From NCBI GenBank assembly GCA_949987705.1, contig OX465283.1, forward strand, positions 94,475,813 to 94,539,812: a DNA stretch of 64,000 nt. Direction: 5' to 3'. Below, piece by piece: positions 22,390-33,021 of this stretch. Source of the stretch: Thereva unica (taxonomy: Eukaryota > Arthropoda > Insecta > Diptera > Therevidae). A program made the translations under genes and the position numbers. Position 1 is the first letter of the stretch; every line of letters begins with the position of its first letter. The notes below the pieces were generated by a model. That model had not been told where the DNA came from and did no database searches. It worked only from the letters and a program-made list of their open reading frames with translations.

Positions 22390-22552
22390 TAGCTGGGACA
22401 CGGTACGCCTCGGTGCACCCATAAGCCAATAATAAACAATAAAACCACCCACTGACTTAGTATTTTTCGAGATATCAATTTTACACAGATGAAGTGTTGA
22501 AGTGTCTTAAAGAACATGGGTCTTACGACGGTAGCCATGGATCGGTATATTG

Positions 22553-23632
22553 CGGTTCATTGCTTATTGTATTCTACTTATCATACCCTTTCATTTGATA
22601 CCTATGTCGAGTGGGATATCAAAAAGTGGTAATCCGCCCTCTTGAGAAGGCCGCCATGGACTGAGTTTACTTTATTGTTTATTGTATTCTATTATCATAC
22701 CCTTTCATTTGATACCCATGTCGAGGTGGTTGTGAAGAAAGTGGTAATCCGGCCTCTTGAGAGGCCGCCATGGATCTAACGTATATTGAGTATACCACAT
22801 TGCTTATTGCGTTCTACTTATCATACCCTTTCATTTGATACCCATGGTGACGGGGTTGTGAAGGAAGTGGTAATCCGGCCTCTTGAGATGGCCGCCATGG
22901 ATCTAAAGGTATCTTTTGTATACTACATTGCTTACTGTATTCTAGTTACCATACCCTTTCATTTGATACCCATGTTGAGCGGGTTGTGAAGGAAGTGGTA
23001 ATCCGGCCTCTTGAGATGGCCGCGATGGATCTAAAGGTATATTTTGTATACTACATTGCTTACTGTATTCTAGTTATCATACCCTTTCATTTGATACCCA
23101 TGTTGAGCGGGTTGTGAAGGAAGTGGTAACCCAGCCTCTTCAGACGGCCGCCATGGATCTAAAGGTATATTTTGTATAATACATTGCTTATTGTATTCTA
23201 CTTATCATACCCTTTCATTTGATACCTATGTCGAGTGGGATATCAAAAAGTGGTAATCCGCCCTCTTGAGATGTTCGCCATGGACTGAGTTTACTTTATT
23301 GTTTATTGTATTCTATTATCATACCCTTTCATTTGATACCCATGTCGAGGTGGTTGTGAAGAAAGTGGTAATGCGGCCTCTTGAGAGGCCGCCATGGATC
23401 TAACGTATATTGAGTATACCACATTGCTTATTGCGTTCTACTTATCATACTCTTTCATTTGATACCCATGTTGAGGGGGTTGTGAAGGAAGTGGTAATCC
23501 GGCCTCTAAAGATGGCCGCCATGGATCTAAAGGTATATTTTGTATACTACATTACTTATTGTATTCTACTTATCATAGCTTTTCATTTGATACCCATGTC
23601 GAGGGGGTTGTGAAGAAAGTGGTACCCCGCCA
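22553..23632. repeat. 124-bp tandem array, about 9 copies, with ~620-bp higher-order unit
   Basis: The core word CCCTTTCATTTGATACCCATG recurs about every 124 bp (around 22583, 22700, 22826, 22950, 23080, 23206, 23320, 23447, 23571). Each monomer also carries GTGGTAATCCGGCCTCTTGA and GGCCGCCATGGAT. Distinct variants (TATCAAAAAGTGG; ATCTAACGTATATTGAG) recur about 614-624 bp apart, a five-monomer unit. The 67-residue frames at 22786 and 23410 are these variants translated. Confidence 0.95.
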
Positions 23633-23769
23633 AAACATCGATTACACACAAAACAATGATTCAATGTTACCATCGTATAAATATTGACAAATATTGCCAT
23701 TAATATCTATACGATACTAATGTCACTCAATTGTTTTGCTTTCACGGAACCCCTCCACTAACATTTAAA

Positions 23770-23770
<1 letters not shown>

Positions 23771-23853
<83 letters not shown>

Positions 23854-23859
23854 TTTTTT
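23771..23859. repeat. (TA)n plus poly-T tract
   Basis: (TA)n at 23771-23837 and an uninterrupted T-run at 23838-23859, directly abutting the next TIR element. Confidence 0.98.
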
Positions 23860-24428
23860 AATTGAGGAGTGACTTTTCAAAAGGCCTTATTTCCATTTAG
23901 ATTAAATTTTCAGAAACCGCAAATTTCTGTGGTACGTCCAAAATATGCAAAATTATAATTTTTTTTGCATCAATATAATTTGTCCTAGTATAACTATATT
24001 TTTACAGTGGTAGATGTAAAATATTGTAAGTGCGACTTCATTAAAAACAAAAAATAGTTTGGGAATATGCCCTTTTGTTTGAAACGTTTGGAAATAAGAC
24101 CTTTTGTATGGACCTCCATAGGAAATATCGAATATTATATTTATTTTTTAAAAAGTCTTTTGCTTGAAATCTTTTAAAATACTACAAATTCACGCAGGAA
24201 ATCTGGCGTTTTGTTCAATTAAATACACCGTTTATTTCATACATGGAAATATGCCTGTTTTGAAAAAAAAATCTATATTGGTATCCATTTTTTTATAGGA
24301 ACGAAGGACTTTTCTTTCGTCCTATTAACGTGAATAGGTGAGAATTTAGCCTTGCTACTGGATTCCATCAAAATTTGCTCTAAAGTGAAAAATGGAAATA
24401 AGGCCTTTTGAAAAGTCACTCCTCAATT
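23860..24428. mobile_element. 569-bp MITE, 39-bp TIRs
   Basis: AATTGAGGAGTGACTTTTCA plus AAAGGCCTTATTTCCATT at 23860-23898 is matched by its complement at 24390-24428. The interior is non-coding, with further partial repeats of the GGAAATA(A)GACCTTTTG type. Target duplication is unclear because the left side is a T-run. Confidence 0.88.
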
Positions 24429-24484
24429 GTTGTATAATAATAATTATTATCACAATTATTTTTAATGTTTTAATTATTAACTTC

Positions 24485-25940
24485 CCAGTATAGGAAGTTA
24501 TTGTAATTGGTCCGAAAATCGAAATCGACAATTTCGACGTATTTTCATCTTTCAAGGTCCCAGGAGCATTTTAAGCAAAAACTTGTGTTTGTGTGTGCGT
24601 ACGTATGTGGTCATTTTTTCCTGCACGATATCGCGCGAACCAAAAAACATATCGACTTCGTCGAGGTGTCGTTCGAAGCGTATTAACCGAAATATGATCT
24701 GAAAAGATTTTCATAAAAATCGGTCGAGCCGTTTTTTTGTTTAAGCGGCGTAAGTGATTTTTGTACCTGTACGATATAGCCCGAACCACGAAGGATATTG
24801 ACTTACTTGAGGTGCCGTTCGAAGCGTATTAGCGACAATATAGTCTGAAAAGATTTTTATAATATTCGGTCGAGCGGTTTTTTTGGCTTAAATGACATAA
24901 GTGATAATAAATGAAATATGATCTGAAAAGATTTTCATAAATTCGGTGGAACCGTTCTTTTCTTGTTTAAACGAGTGGTGGGCAATATGGCTCTTTTCAG
25001 TGAACTGGTTCTTTTGGTTCCGCTCACTAAAAAGAACCATTCAAAAGACCCGTTCATTCGGTTCATTTGGTTCATTGGCCTTAAATATGGTAAAATCGTC
25101 AAAACATTGAGCGCTCTACAAAGACTACAAACAAACACATACATTTCACTAAAATACTAAACCCAATTTTTACTACTAATAAAAATCAATTAAAAATCAC
25201 ATCAATTTCCTAATAAAATCACACTTCCAGTTTGAACAATTGGCTTACCTAAGGATGTCCTATATTTTATTCACAAATAAATTTAAAACGATGCTATTTC
25301 CGTTCAACTCCCCTTTTCGATCAATTTTATCTAATCCTCCTACACTCGAATATTGAAATTTGTATAATTTATCTAATTAGAATTCTTCCTAAATCTTAAA
25401 AGTTCTTCATAAAGCTTTCTTAACTCACAACTATTTCAAAATGTCTATTTCCAATTAAAATTTCTCAAGGAAAAGTTCCAACTCTCTTTCTCACATCTTG
25501 AGTATATCATAAATACAACCAAAACAAGATCTCTGAGCGAGATATCTCACCCCTTCTCATGCATTATGATTCATTCAATCGCTCTTTTTTCAGATCATTC
25601 AAAACCCGTACATTTGGTTCGTTTCGTTCATGGTTCATAACACAGTACAGTACAATTGAACCAGTGCAGAACCATTGAACGAAAGAACGGAACATGTACT
25701 ACTTAGTGAACCAGGTCATTTGGCTCAGTACACTGTTCCGTTCAGTACGAACGGATCATTCGCGAACGACACAGCACTAGTTTAAACGACGTTTATGATT
25801 TTTGTACCTGCACGATACTGCGCGAACTAAAAACTATATCGACTTCATTGAGGTGCCAAAAAATGAATATTAACGAAGAAATGATCTGAAAAAAATTTCA
25901 TAATATTCGGTCGGGCCTTTTTGTTTAAATAGAAAAACTT
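24485..25940. repeat. Diverged tandem repeat family, split by a hAT element
   Basis: A unit of about 145-150 bp occurs at about 24625, 24769 and 24910 and again at 25790-25935. It contains ACGATATCGCGCGAACCA, GATCTGAAAAGATTTTCATA and CGGTCGAGCCGTTTTTTTG, often followed by GTTTAA(A/G)CG. It is preceded by AGGAAGTTATTGTAATTGGT. The hAT-like element 24973-25779 sits inside a GTTTAAAC of the third unit. Confidence 0.75.
24973..25779. mobile_element. 807-bp non-autonomous hAT-like element
   Basis: Flanked by a perfect 8-bp duplication GTTTAAAC (24965-24972 and 25780-25787), the hAT target-site length. Terminal bases GAGTGGTGGGC and ...CACAGCACTA are imperfect inverted ends of CAGTG type. The two ends are dense in GGTTC/GAACC and GTTCATT words, a subterminal repeat pattern common in hAT elements. 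There is no transposase; the small frames at 24935-25160 are not genes. Confidence 0.85.
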
Positions 25941-26021
25941 CGGCTAATTGTCAGAAACACCTTAAATTGACAAGTTCTGCTAATATCTAATAAACTCGAT
26001 GGAATGAGACCCGTTCTAAAC

Positions 26022-26649
26022 CAGTGGTCTCCAAACTTTTTTGGCCGCGTACCCTTTTGATGAACATAATCTTAAATTGTACCCCGTCACTATATCTATA
26101 GGATGGCCGCGCGTTTTAAATACGGGTGTTAACGATTATTTGGGGTTTTGGTTCCTCTTAATGTTTATATGTTTTGGTTTAGTATGGATATAAAAATTAT
26201 TTATTTTTTGTTTTCCTTAAAAATTCGCAAAAGTATTGAATATTTTAGAAACAAGAATACAGAATAAACCTCCAACAAAATACGTAGTATCTTTATGGTA
26301 CTTGATAAAGTTATTATCGCTATAATAAACTGGACCATTGTATTAATGTATTATTAAGCCGTTTTAATAATGATTTCAGTATTTTGGTTGCACAAAAAGA
26401 GGGGTAAAAATTAATAAAATTAATAAATTCTACGAATATTTCAACGGAATCGATTCCAGCGAAATACAGAATTGACTTGTATAATGCAGAGTCGCCGGTT
26501 AAAAAATTTCGACAAAAATTTGTTTTTCAGTTAAAAATTGTATGCCCGCGAGAGAAAATAAAGTAGTATTTTGAAAAGGAATGTGGCGTACCCCCCAGAA
26601 TTTTCTGCGTACCCATCGGGGTACGCGTACCACACTTTGGAGACCACTG
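26022..26649. mobile_element. 628-bp hAT element, 8-bp TSD
   Basis: TIRs are CAGTGGTCTCCAAA at 26022 and the exact complement ending at 26649. Sub-terminal GCGTACCC and GGGTACGCGTAC also pair. TTCTAAAC occurs at 26014-26021 and 26650-26657, a perfect 8-bp target duplication. It is non-autonomous with no transposase. The frame at 26571-26918 crosses the right end and is not a gene. Confidence 0.93.
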
Positions 26650-26657
26650 TTCTAAAC

Positions 26658-27044
26658 GAAGTGATCTTTTTTGGGTTCTGCACAGCGATAGCCTTCGAAC
26701 AAAACATCACTTTCCAAAATCCGACAACCTTTCAAAATCATGCAAAAATTTCGTTACCCTTTAAAAACAGCGCGAATTTTTCAAACATTGGATCAGCACT
26801 GACGGGGAATCATTTTCTACGCGTGTTACAGTTTCAGGAAATTTCGGTTTATCCCGGGATTTCCGTAGTTACCGCAAAATTTGTTCTTTTTGGTCAAGTC
26901 AGACAAGTAGGTAACTAACAGTTACAGTTTTGCTAATATCGCCGAAAAGCTTTGGAATTTCCAAATGAAGTCATTCGCTTCTCAGTTTGTCAACGGCGCT
27001 TCAGCACGCTCTGTACGAATTTGAACAATCGCTTTAGTGTGAAG
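26658..27044. other. Unassigned interval
   Basis: Host or old repeat sequence interrupted by the hAT element. No recognised coding content. Confidence 0.35.
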
Positions 27045-27537
27045 TGTTGATGGGATATTATTATTTTTAAATCCAACAAATTATTAATTAAAAATTGATC
27101 ACTTCATTTATTTGTAAATCTTTAGATAATTTTATTTGAAACTCTCAATATTTTATTTTATATTAAAACTTTAAAACTTTTACAAATTATTACATAAAAG
27201 CAAATCGACTTGAATAAAGAGATTTGAATAATTCAAAATTCTAACTACTACTAATACATTTTTATTTTTATTTTACATGACAACTTTTTGTGTTTCTATG
27301 TTTTTGGAAATCGTTTATGTGTTCAGTGTCTGAGTATGTGATATCTGATTCAATATTCCTAAATTGTATTTGTTAGTAGAAGTGAAAATATAATTTTTGA
27401 CGTATTGAAAACACTGTACTAAAAAGTTACTAGTATAGGAACTGAATTGAGTGTTGAATAAACTTGCTACAATAATGAACATAAATTAATAACAAGTAGC
27501 AACGAACATAAAATAATAACAAGTAGCAACCGCTACA
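27045..27537 (-). repeat. 3' LTR of the 27-kb Gypsy element, 493 bp
   Basis: Reads TGTAGCGG...CATCAACA on the minus strand, a TG...CA LTR placed right after AAGGGGGAGTTA. A 21-bp subrepeat (GCTACTTGTTATTA) occurs twice at its start. There is no partner LTR in the window. Confidence 0.7.
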
Positions 27538-27616
27538 TAACTCCCCCTTCAGCGCGAGCGTCCATGAATGTTTAACAATCAATTTACCGATACCGATTAC
27601 CAAAATCTTTCTAATA

Positions 27617-28678
27617 TTACAATTGAAATGTAACTCTTTTCCTTGAACTTCTTGTTACCGGTTTTATAGTGTCATCTGTTTTCTCAATGAAAGCGGGCTT
27701 CAGTCTATCGATTGATACTACGGTCATCTTCCCGTTGGCGTTAATGGAAAAATTCTTTTCATTTCTTTTAATGACCTGGAATGGACCTTCATATGGTTTC
27801 TGTAAGCAACTTTTACCTCTATCAACCCTCAGAAAAACAAATTCACAGTCCTCTAATCTTTTTGGTATATAGTATTTTTTCTTTTGTTCCCGAGAATCAA
27901 TTGGAATAATATTTCTCATATGGTCTCGTAATTGCGTTACTAAGTTTGCTGGATCGGATATATTTTCTTGATTCCTGACACAGAATTCCCCTGGAGTTCG
28001 TAATGCCTGTCCGTACACTAACTCAGCTGGGCTACATTTAAGGTCTTCCTTAACCGTGGTGCAAAAACCTAGCAGTAAAGCTGGAATGTGCAACAACCAA
28101 TTTGGACTATCCATTTTAGCTTTGAGAGCTGTTTTCAATTGCCTGTGGCATCTCTCCACCATTCCGTTCGATTGTGGATGATAAGCCGCTGTTCGAATTC
28201 TATGAGTCCCTAAAAATTTTGAAAATTCTTCGAAAAGTTTCCCTTCAAACTGACCTCCCTGGTCAGTGGTTACTGTTAAAGGAATCCCAAATCTCGGAAA
28301 GTATTGTTCGTACAACGTCCTTATAACGATGTTTGCTGTGATACTTTTCAAAGGGTACACTTCTGGCCATCTGGTAAACCTATCCACAACTGTTAATAGA
28401 TACATAAATCCTTCTGCCGGATGTAAGGGGCCAACTAGATCTACATGTATATGTTCAAATCTTCCTGACGGTATCTTAATTTTTTGAACTGGAGATATCG
28501 TATGTCTATTGATTTTTGCTTTTTGACATGCTATGCAAGATTTTGCCCATAAATTCATATCTGAGTTCATCCTAGGCCAAAAGTATCTACTTGTAATCAA
28601 TTTTCTCGAACTTCGAATGCCTGGATGTGATAAATTAAAATTGTGTAACATATTAAATATATTTTTTCGCATACTCAC
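27617..28678 (-). CDS. Gypsy integrase, apparently complete domain
   Basis: 354 codons from the first Met, but the frame is continuous upstream with RNase H except for one stop near 28820, so the Met is internal. Zinc-binding HHCC module: His in LSHPGI, then CIACQK. Catalytic core: DLVGP, TDQGGQFEG and YHPQSNGMVER, giving the D,D35E triad. C-terminal domain: YEGPFQVIKR and VSIDRLKPAF. The function would be insertion of the cDNA into chromosomes, within the virus-like particle pre-integration complex. This stretch itself has no stop, but the surrounding pol is broken. Confidence 0.9.
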   Translation of the reverse strand: MSMRKNIFNMLHNFNLSHPGIRSSRKLITSRYFWPRMNSDMNLWAKSCIACQKAKINRHTISPVQKIKIPSGRFEHIHVDLVGPLHPAEGFMYLLTVVDRFTRWPEVYPLKSITANIVIRTLYEQYFPRFGIPLTVTTDQGGQFEGKLFEEFSKFLGTHRIRTAAYHPQSNGMVERCHRQLKTALKAKMDSPNWLLHIPALLLGFCTTVKEDLKCSPAELVYGQALRTPGEFCVRNQENISDPANLVTQLRDHMRNIIPIDSREQKKKYYIPKRLEDCEFVFLRVDRGKSCLQKPYEGPFQVIKRNEKNFSINANGKMTVVSIDRLKPAFIEKTDDTIKPVTRSSRKRVTFQL

Positions 28679-28819
28679 TGGAATGAATGGACGATCTCTT
28701 TCAGTGGAACATTCTATCCAAATTTTATTTCCAGATAAAGGTACATCTGCTTCTCTTAATATGAATTTGGAATTTCCGTTTGAATTCTCAATTAAATGTT
28801 GTAATTCAATGTCATTCTT

Positions 28820-29749
28820 TTACTCTTCTGCGATAATGTCCAAATCAATTTGATTCTCATTAATCGTGTCGCACTCCATAATTTTTGTATCTACCCGTGA
28901 TAAAGCGTCTGCCACGACGTTAGATTCACCTTTAATATGTTTGATGTCAGAGGTAAATTGGGTGATATAATCTAAGTGTCTTGCTTGCCTCGGACTTCTT
29001 TCAGCTTTTGTCCAAATTGCCGAGGTTAAGGGTTTGTGGTCTGTGAACACTGTAAAATCGCGACCTTCCAAGAAATGTCTGAAGTGCTTAAATGCTGAGT
29101 ATACAGCTAAAAGCTCTCTATCGAACGTTGAATAGTTTCTTTCTGTTGCACTCAATTTCTTTGAGTAAAATGCCAATGGTTCAGCCTTGTTGTTCTTGTA
29201 TTGCTCCAGCATTGCTCCGATTGCTATATTTGATGCATCAACCGTTAATCGTAAAGTAGCTTCCTCTGCTGGATGTACTAATAATGTTGCAGAAATAAAA
29301 GCATTTTTGACTTCAATGAATGCATTTTCACATTCCTCCGTCCAGTCAAAAGTTTTAACCTTTTTATTCTTCTTAAGCTCTTTCGCTAGTTTAATATGAA
29401 TAGGACTTAACAATTTCGCTAACTGTGGAATGAATCTGTGAAAATAATAATTGACCATTCCGATGAATTTTTGAACTTGTTTAATTGAATCTGGCGACGG
29501 AAAATTTTGAATAAATTTAATTCTGTCTTCAGATGGAAGAATCCCGTCTTTTGTAATTTTGTGGCTTAGAAAATCAATTGAATTTACTCCGAAAAGGCAT
29601 TTTCCTGGATTAATGTTTATTCCAAATTCCTCTAATCGGGTGAACACTTGCTTTAAATGGTCTTTGTGTTCTTTCTCACTCTTGCTTGCTACAAGAATAT
29701 CGTCGATGTAGACAAAAACAAATTCTAAACCGTGCAAAACTTTGTCCAT
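28820..29749 (-). CDS. Gypsy RT C-terminal half and RNase H
   Basis: Contains FVYIDDILVAS, the RT active site (YIDD, about 29700-29712), the connection KFIGMVNYY, then the RNase H domain with LTVDASNIAIGAML, DRELLAVY, FTDHKPL and ADALSRVD. It is in the same frame as the integrase; a single TAA near 28820 separates them. Upstream it is cut from the RT N-terminus by the inserted LINE. The RT N-terminal half continues at 30144-30682. Confidence 0.9.
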   Translation of the reverse strand: MDKVLHGLEFVFVYIDDILVASKSEKEHKDHLKQVFTRLEEFGININPGKCLFGVNSIDFLSHKITKDGILPSEDRIKFIQNFPSPDSIKQVQKFIGMVNYYFHRFIPQLAKLLSPIHIKLAKELKKNKKVKTFDWTEECENAFIEVKNAFISATLLVHPAEEATLRLTVDASNIAIGAMLEQYKNNKAEPLAFYSKKLSATERNYSTFDRELLAVYSAFKHFRHFLEGRDFTVFTDHKPLTSAIWTKAERSPRQARHLDYITQFTSDIKHIKGESNVVADALSRVDTKIMECDTINENQIDLDIIAEE

Positions 29750-29774
29750 AAAACGTTGGAATGTTTGGGCAGCG

Positions 29775-30143
29775 TTTTTTTTTTTTATGTGATAGTCTAA
29801 GCTTAGGTGTCATCCTTTGTACTACTAGTCCGTCATGTCGTACACGTCATGGTGCAATGTCTAGTAGTAAGCTTAGCTCGAAGGATAGAGAGAAAGATAG
29901 GATAGATTAGGGGGAGTCGGGTGGGTGTTGGAGGAGATGGTGGTGAACCTTGCGCTTGAACTCTTGGGTGTTGTATGAGTTCGGGAATATTGACTGAGGT
30001 AAGTTGTTCCACAGTCGTCTTGTTCTTGTTATAAACGAATTTCTAAATCGGAGTGTGCGCGAACATAAGGGCTGTAGACTATAAGGGTGAGCCGAGCGGG
30101 CAAGTCTAGTGTTGCGGGAGAAAAGTTGCCGTGGAGGCATGAG
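29775..30143 (-). mobile_element. 5'-truncated LINE inserted in Gypsy pol
   Basis: On the minus strand the Gypsy RT is cut inside a block reading PFGLRN / AAQTFQRF. Between lies about 370 bp ending in a 12-A tail (T-run 29775-29786). Its coding part, about 80 residues, ends FRNSFITRTRRLWNNLPQSIFPNSYNTQEF, the C-terminal tail of a Jockey/CR1-group ORF2. The 3' UTR of about 130 bp contains a stem (CTACTAG 29861-29867 on the other strand with CTAGTAG 29822-29828). A second, shorter copy lies at 35855-35998, and the SINE family shares this tail. Confidence 0.88.
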
Positions 30144-30682
30144 GTTTCTGAGACCAAAGGGCATTCGAGTGAATTCGAATAAGCCGAAAGGTGTAGTAAT
30201 TGCTGTTTTGAAAACGTCTTCCTCCGCTACTGGTATGTGGTGATAAGCTCTGACTAAATTTTCGAAAACACATTACAACCGTCCAAATTCAATGTAAAAT
30301 TTTGAATGTGGGGAATTGGATACCTATCTGGAATTGTAATTGAATTTAATCTTCGATAGTCTCCGCATGGTCGCCAGTCTGAAGAATTCTTTTTCGGAAC
30401 CATGTGTAATGCTGATGAGACAGATGATGAAGAGCTTCTACATAATCCTAATTTAACCATGTGGTCAAATTCTAATTTGGCTATTTTAAATTTATTTGTG
30501 TCTAATCGTCTGGCTCTTGAAAAAGGTAGTTGTCCTTTAGTAACGATGGTATGTACTATGTTATGTCTCACAGGTAAATCATATCGCGGAGGTTGAGTAA
30601 GTGAAGGGAATCTAGACAAAATATTACCATAATCACTGTCCACAGAAAAATGTCTGGGTGAAGGAGAGTTTGTCTTGATCAT
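30144..30682 (-). pseudogene. Gypsy RT N-terminal half, frameshifted
   Basis: The frame shows the end of protease, then [43 protein letters not shown] and LDGCNVFSK, the standard first RT motifs. Near 30250 a small deletion shifts frame and removes the first catalytic Asp region. YHHIPVAEEDV and PFGLRN follow in the shifted phase down to the LINE junction at 30144. Homology continues upstream to about 30735, where the element is cut. Confidence 0.85.
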
Positions 30683-30734
30683 GATTCCGTTAACACTAAA
30701 ATCTGTAGTAACATCTATTAATTTTCTATTTTAA

Positions 30735-31627
30735 TACGCTTTTATTAGCTTCACTTGTAACTATGTAATAAAATCTTGTAAGTTAAATTTGACCCACTTC
30801 CCGGTTTCCGATTGAGCTGAAATTTTGCACACAGGTTTAGTTTGGATGACAATGCAATCTGACTATTTTGTAAAAAAAATCAAGATAACGGGTCCAGAAT
30901 GGCGGCTGAATTTTGCAATTGTGTTCGCCGACCCCCCGACATGGGTATCAAATGGATAGGTATGCCAAATACAATACAATTAGCTGCGTAGCGTAATTCT
31001 GAATTCAAAATATGTAGCGGCCAACACAAAATAGCGGAATGGCGATTACCTTTTTCTTTAAAACCCACTCGGTTTGGGTATCAAATGAAAGTGTATGAAG
31101 GAGTCTGATGATTGAGCCAAGTAGCATAAAGAGCTAGAGTTCATTTAATGATGCAGACTATGAGGTCCCACCGAAGCCAAGGTGGGAAAAGTGCTGACTA
31201 ATTGGATTTCAAAGTGTATTTTATTTTTTTTAATACGCTTTTATCAAGTAACCCCCTGTTCGCCTGCCCAGAAAGTAACCCCCCTTTCTCCTGTCAGCCA
31301 CCTTTTCGGGTTTAGAAATAACAGCGGACGTACGGCTGCTAGCCGCTATTTGGAAATATAAGAATTGTTATGGTAGAAGCCATATAATTGACTAAAAAGT
31401 AGAAAATAAAATATAGTTTAAAAAAACCAAAAAATACGCTTTTAATTTAAAATGAACTAAAAAGTAAAAAATAATTTTTAATGTAAAATTTTTGTTGCTC
31501 CAGCCAGTATATGGGAACAACCGACGTTTCGAAATGTAAAAAAGCGTGGGGCGCTAACGAAAAGTTCCAATGTTAATAAAATAAGGAAATAGGTAAGGAG
31601 CCCCACGCTTTTTTACATTTCGAAACG
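30735..31627. repeat. Repeat element related to the 53-64 kb megasatellite
   Basis: Contains one diverged copy of the 269-bp monomer's second half (AAGTTAAATTTGACCCACTT then GATGACAATGCAATCTG) and two copies of the GGGTATCAAATG word (30950, 31077). AATACGCTTTTAT is repeated at 30735, 31230 and about 31433. At the end is a perfect 28-bp inverted repeat 31525-31552 / 31600-31627 (GAAATGTAAAAAAGCGTGGG). It lies exactly between a truncated Gypsy and a truncated BEL element. Confidence 0.8.
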
Positions 31628-31630
31628 TAG

Positions 31631-31990
31631 GTATTACGGAAGTGGTCTTACAAGACCCATTAAAGACTACACAAATCTTAGGAATTGGAGTTTACTTAAA
31701 CACTGCATGATGCGGCAGATAGAATGATTTCTCAGACGATATTTCAAGTCCTTCGGTAACTCGTTCCATATGCCCGAGCTGTTCGTATTCTCTCATAAAT
31801 TGAACGTATTGTTGTTTGAAGAATGAATCCTTGGCAAACCTACGTTCCATGGCGTATAGCCTTGATACAGCATTTTTAAGAGATTCTCCTAAGGTATATG
31901 AATCTGTCCTAAAAGGAATTGCGACGACATATCTTCCAGAGTCATTACGACGAACAGTGTTCTGAAATATTGACTCACAATCGATCTCGT
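31631..31990 (-). pseudogene. BEL/Pao RT N-terminal fragment
   Basis: On the minus strand the run reads GRYVVAIPF, AMERRFAKD, REYEQLGHMERV, YLPHHAVFK and then a stop, followed by KICVVFNGS. These are the diagnostic first RT blocks of BEL/Pao elements (EYxxLGHM...YLPHHAVxK...RVVFxxS). It is joined to the protease frame by a frameshift near 31975-31990. Confidence 0.8.
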
Positions 31991-32463
31991 CCTTTGTTAA
32001 CTGCTTCTATTTCCCAAAACCGAGCTAAAGGTTTATCCAAGTTGATGTCAGAGGCAGAGAGGTGGTTGACCACTGGAGTGGATGTGCAAAATGCGCTACC
32101 TGTTAGCACCCATCCAAAAATGGTTTCTTGAGCAATTACTCGTCCACTGTCGCTGCGTCGTTTACCCGCTAGTAGCACTTCAAAGAAAGTGTCTGACCCT
32201 AAGAAGATGTCCACGGTTGCTGGCTTGAAGAAGTTCGGATCAGCCAATTGCAACCCTACCAGTTTCTTCGATGGAGTTTGTAAGATATTGGTCGATGGAA
32301 CAAATGAGGTCAATTTATTCCTGACATATGCATTCACATCCAGCTGTTTGGAAACCTTATCTATAGAAAAGATGATTAGTCTAATCTTACCCTTGGTGAT
32401 GTCTGCTTCCTGGTTTGATACTCCATGAATTAACAAGCGAGCATTTTCTCTTTTCAACGCCAA
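31975..32463 (-). pseudogene. BEL/Pao protease region
   Basis: About 160 residues with LQLADPNFFKPATVDIFLG, then FGWVLTG, the conserved BEL/Pao protease C-terminal block that follows the catalytic DSG. The DSG itself (LLDSGS) closes the preceding frame at about 32497, with a frameshift or stop between. It would process the polyprotein in the virus-like particle. Confidence 0.85.
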
Positions 32464-32496
32464 TCTTTGGGCACAGGATTCAGCGATTAACGAAAC

Positions 32497-33021
32497 CTAC
32501 GATCCTGAGTCTAACAATATCCTGCAGAGTTGGAGCCTTCCGTAGTTGTCGCGAACATTGACGATTGCTGTTGGTTGTAGCACTTGGCTAGTGTGATGCG
32601 TAGCATTGACATTGGACGATAGAATACTTGTTGGCAAACTTGTATTAAATGATGTTGGTTGAATGTGATGAGGCGATGGGTTGAGTGTGGAAAGTACCTT
32701 AACTGAAGATTGTTGATTGATGGTTTGGTTACTTGAGGAAGCACTGGTGGTGCTTGATGAGTCCGAAGTGACAGGAATGGTTTGATGTCTTATCTCTTGG
32801 GTTTGTTTGGATCTATGTGATAGATGCAATAAAGTGTGATGATTTCCGTGACAGTATTTGCACCGTAATCTTGATGCACAGGCTTTAACAGAGTGGTCCT
32901 GTGATAAACACCGAAAGCACAAAGATTGGGAAACCACCAAAGATTTGCGAAGCTGCGGTGAATCTGCCTTAAACTGTTCTCGCATTGATATAGCCGATGA
33001 TGTGACTTGCTTCTCAAGCAC
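32497..33021 (-). pseudogene. BEL/Pao zinc knuckles and protease start
   Basis: Zinc fingers CFRCLSQDHSVKAC and CKYCHGNHHTLLH (two CCHC/CCHH knuckles as in BEL gag), a Ser/Thr/Gln-rich linker, then RILLDSGS, the aspartic protease active-site motif. It overlaps the gag core frame (32790-33461), which supports a frameshift between the two. Confidence 0.85.

Larger units (their letters stand above)
27045..30735 (-). mobile_element. Ty3/Gypsy retrotransposon (CsRn1-like), 5' truncated
   Basis: Minus-strand order from 30735 down: end of protease, RT, RNase H, integrase, polypurine tract (CTGAAGGGGGAG), 3' LTR. Gag, most of protease and the 5' LTR are missing, cut at about 30735 by the repeat element 30735-31627. 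Pol is interrupted by a LINE (29775-30143), one frameshift near 30250 and one in-frame stop near 28820. The integrase ending VSIDRLKPAF resembles the CsRn1/Kabuki branch. The lineage is inferred. Confidence 0.85.
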
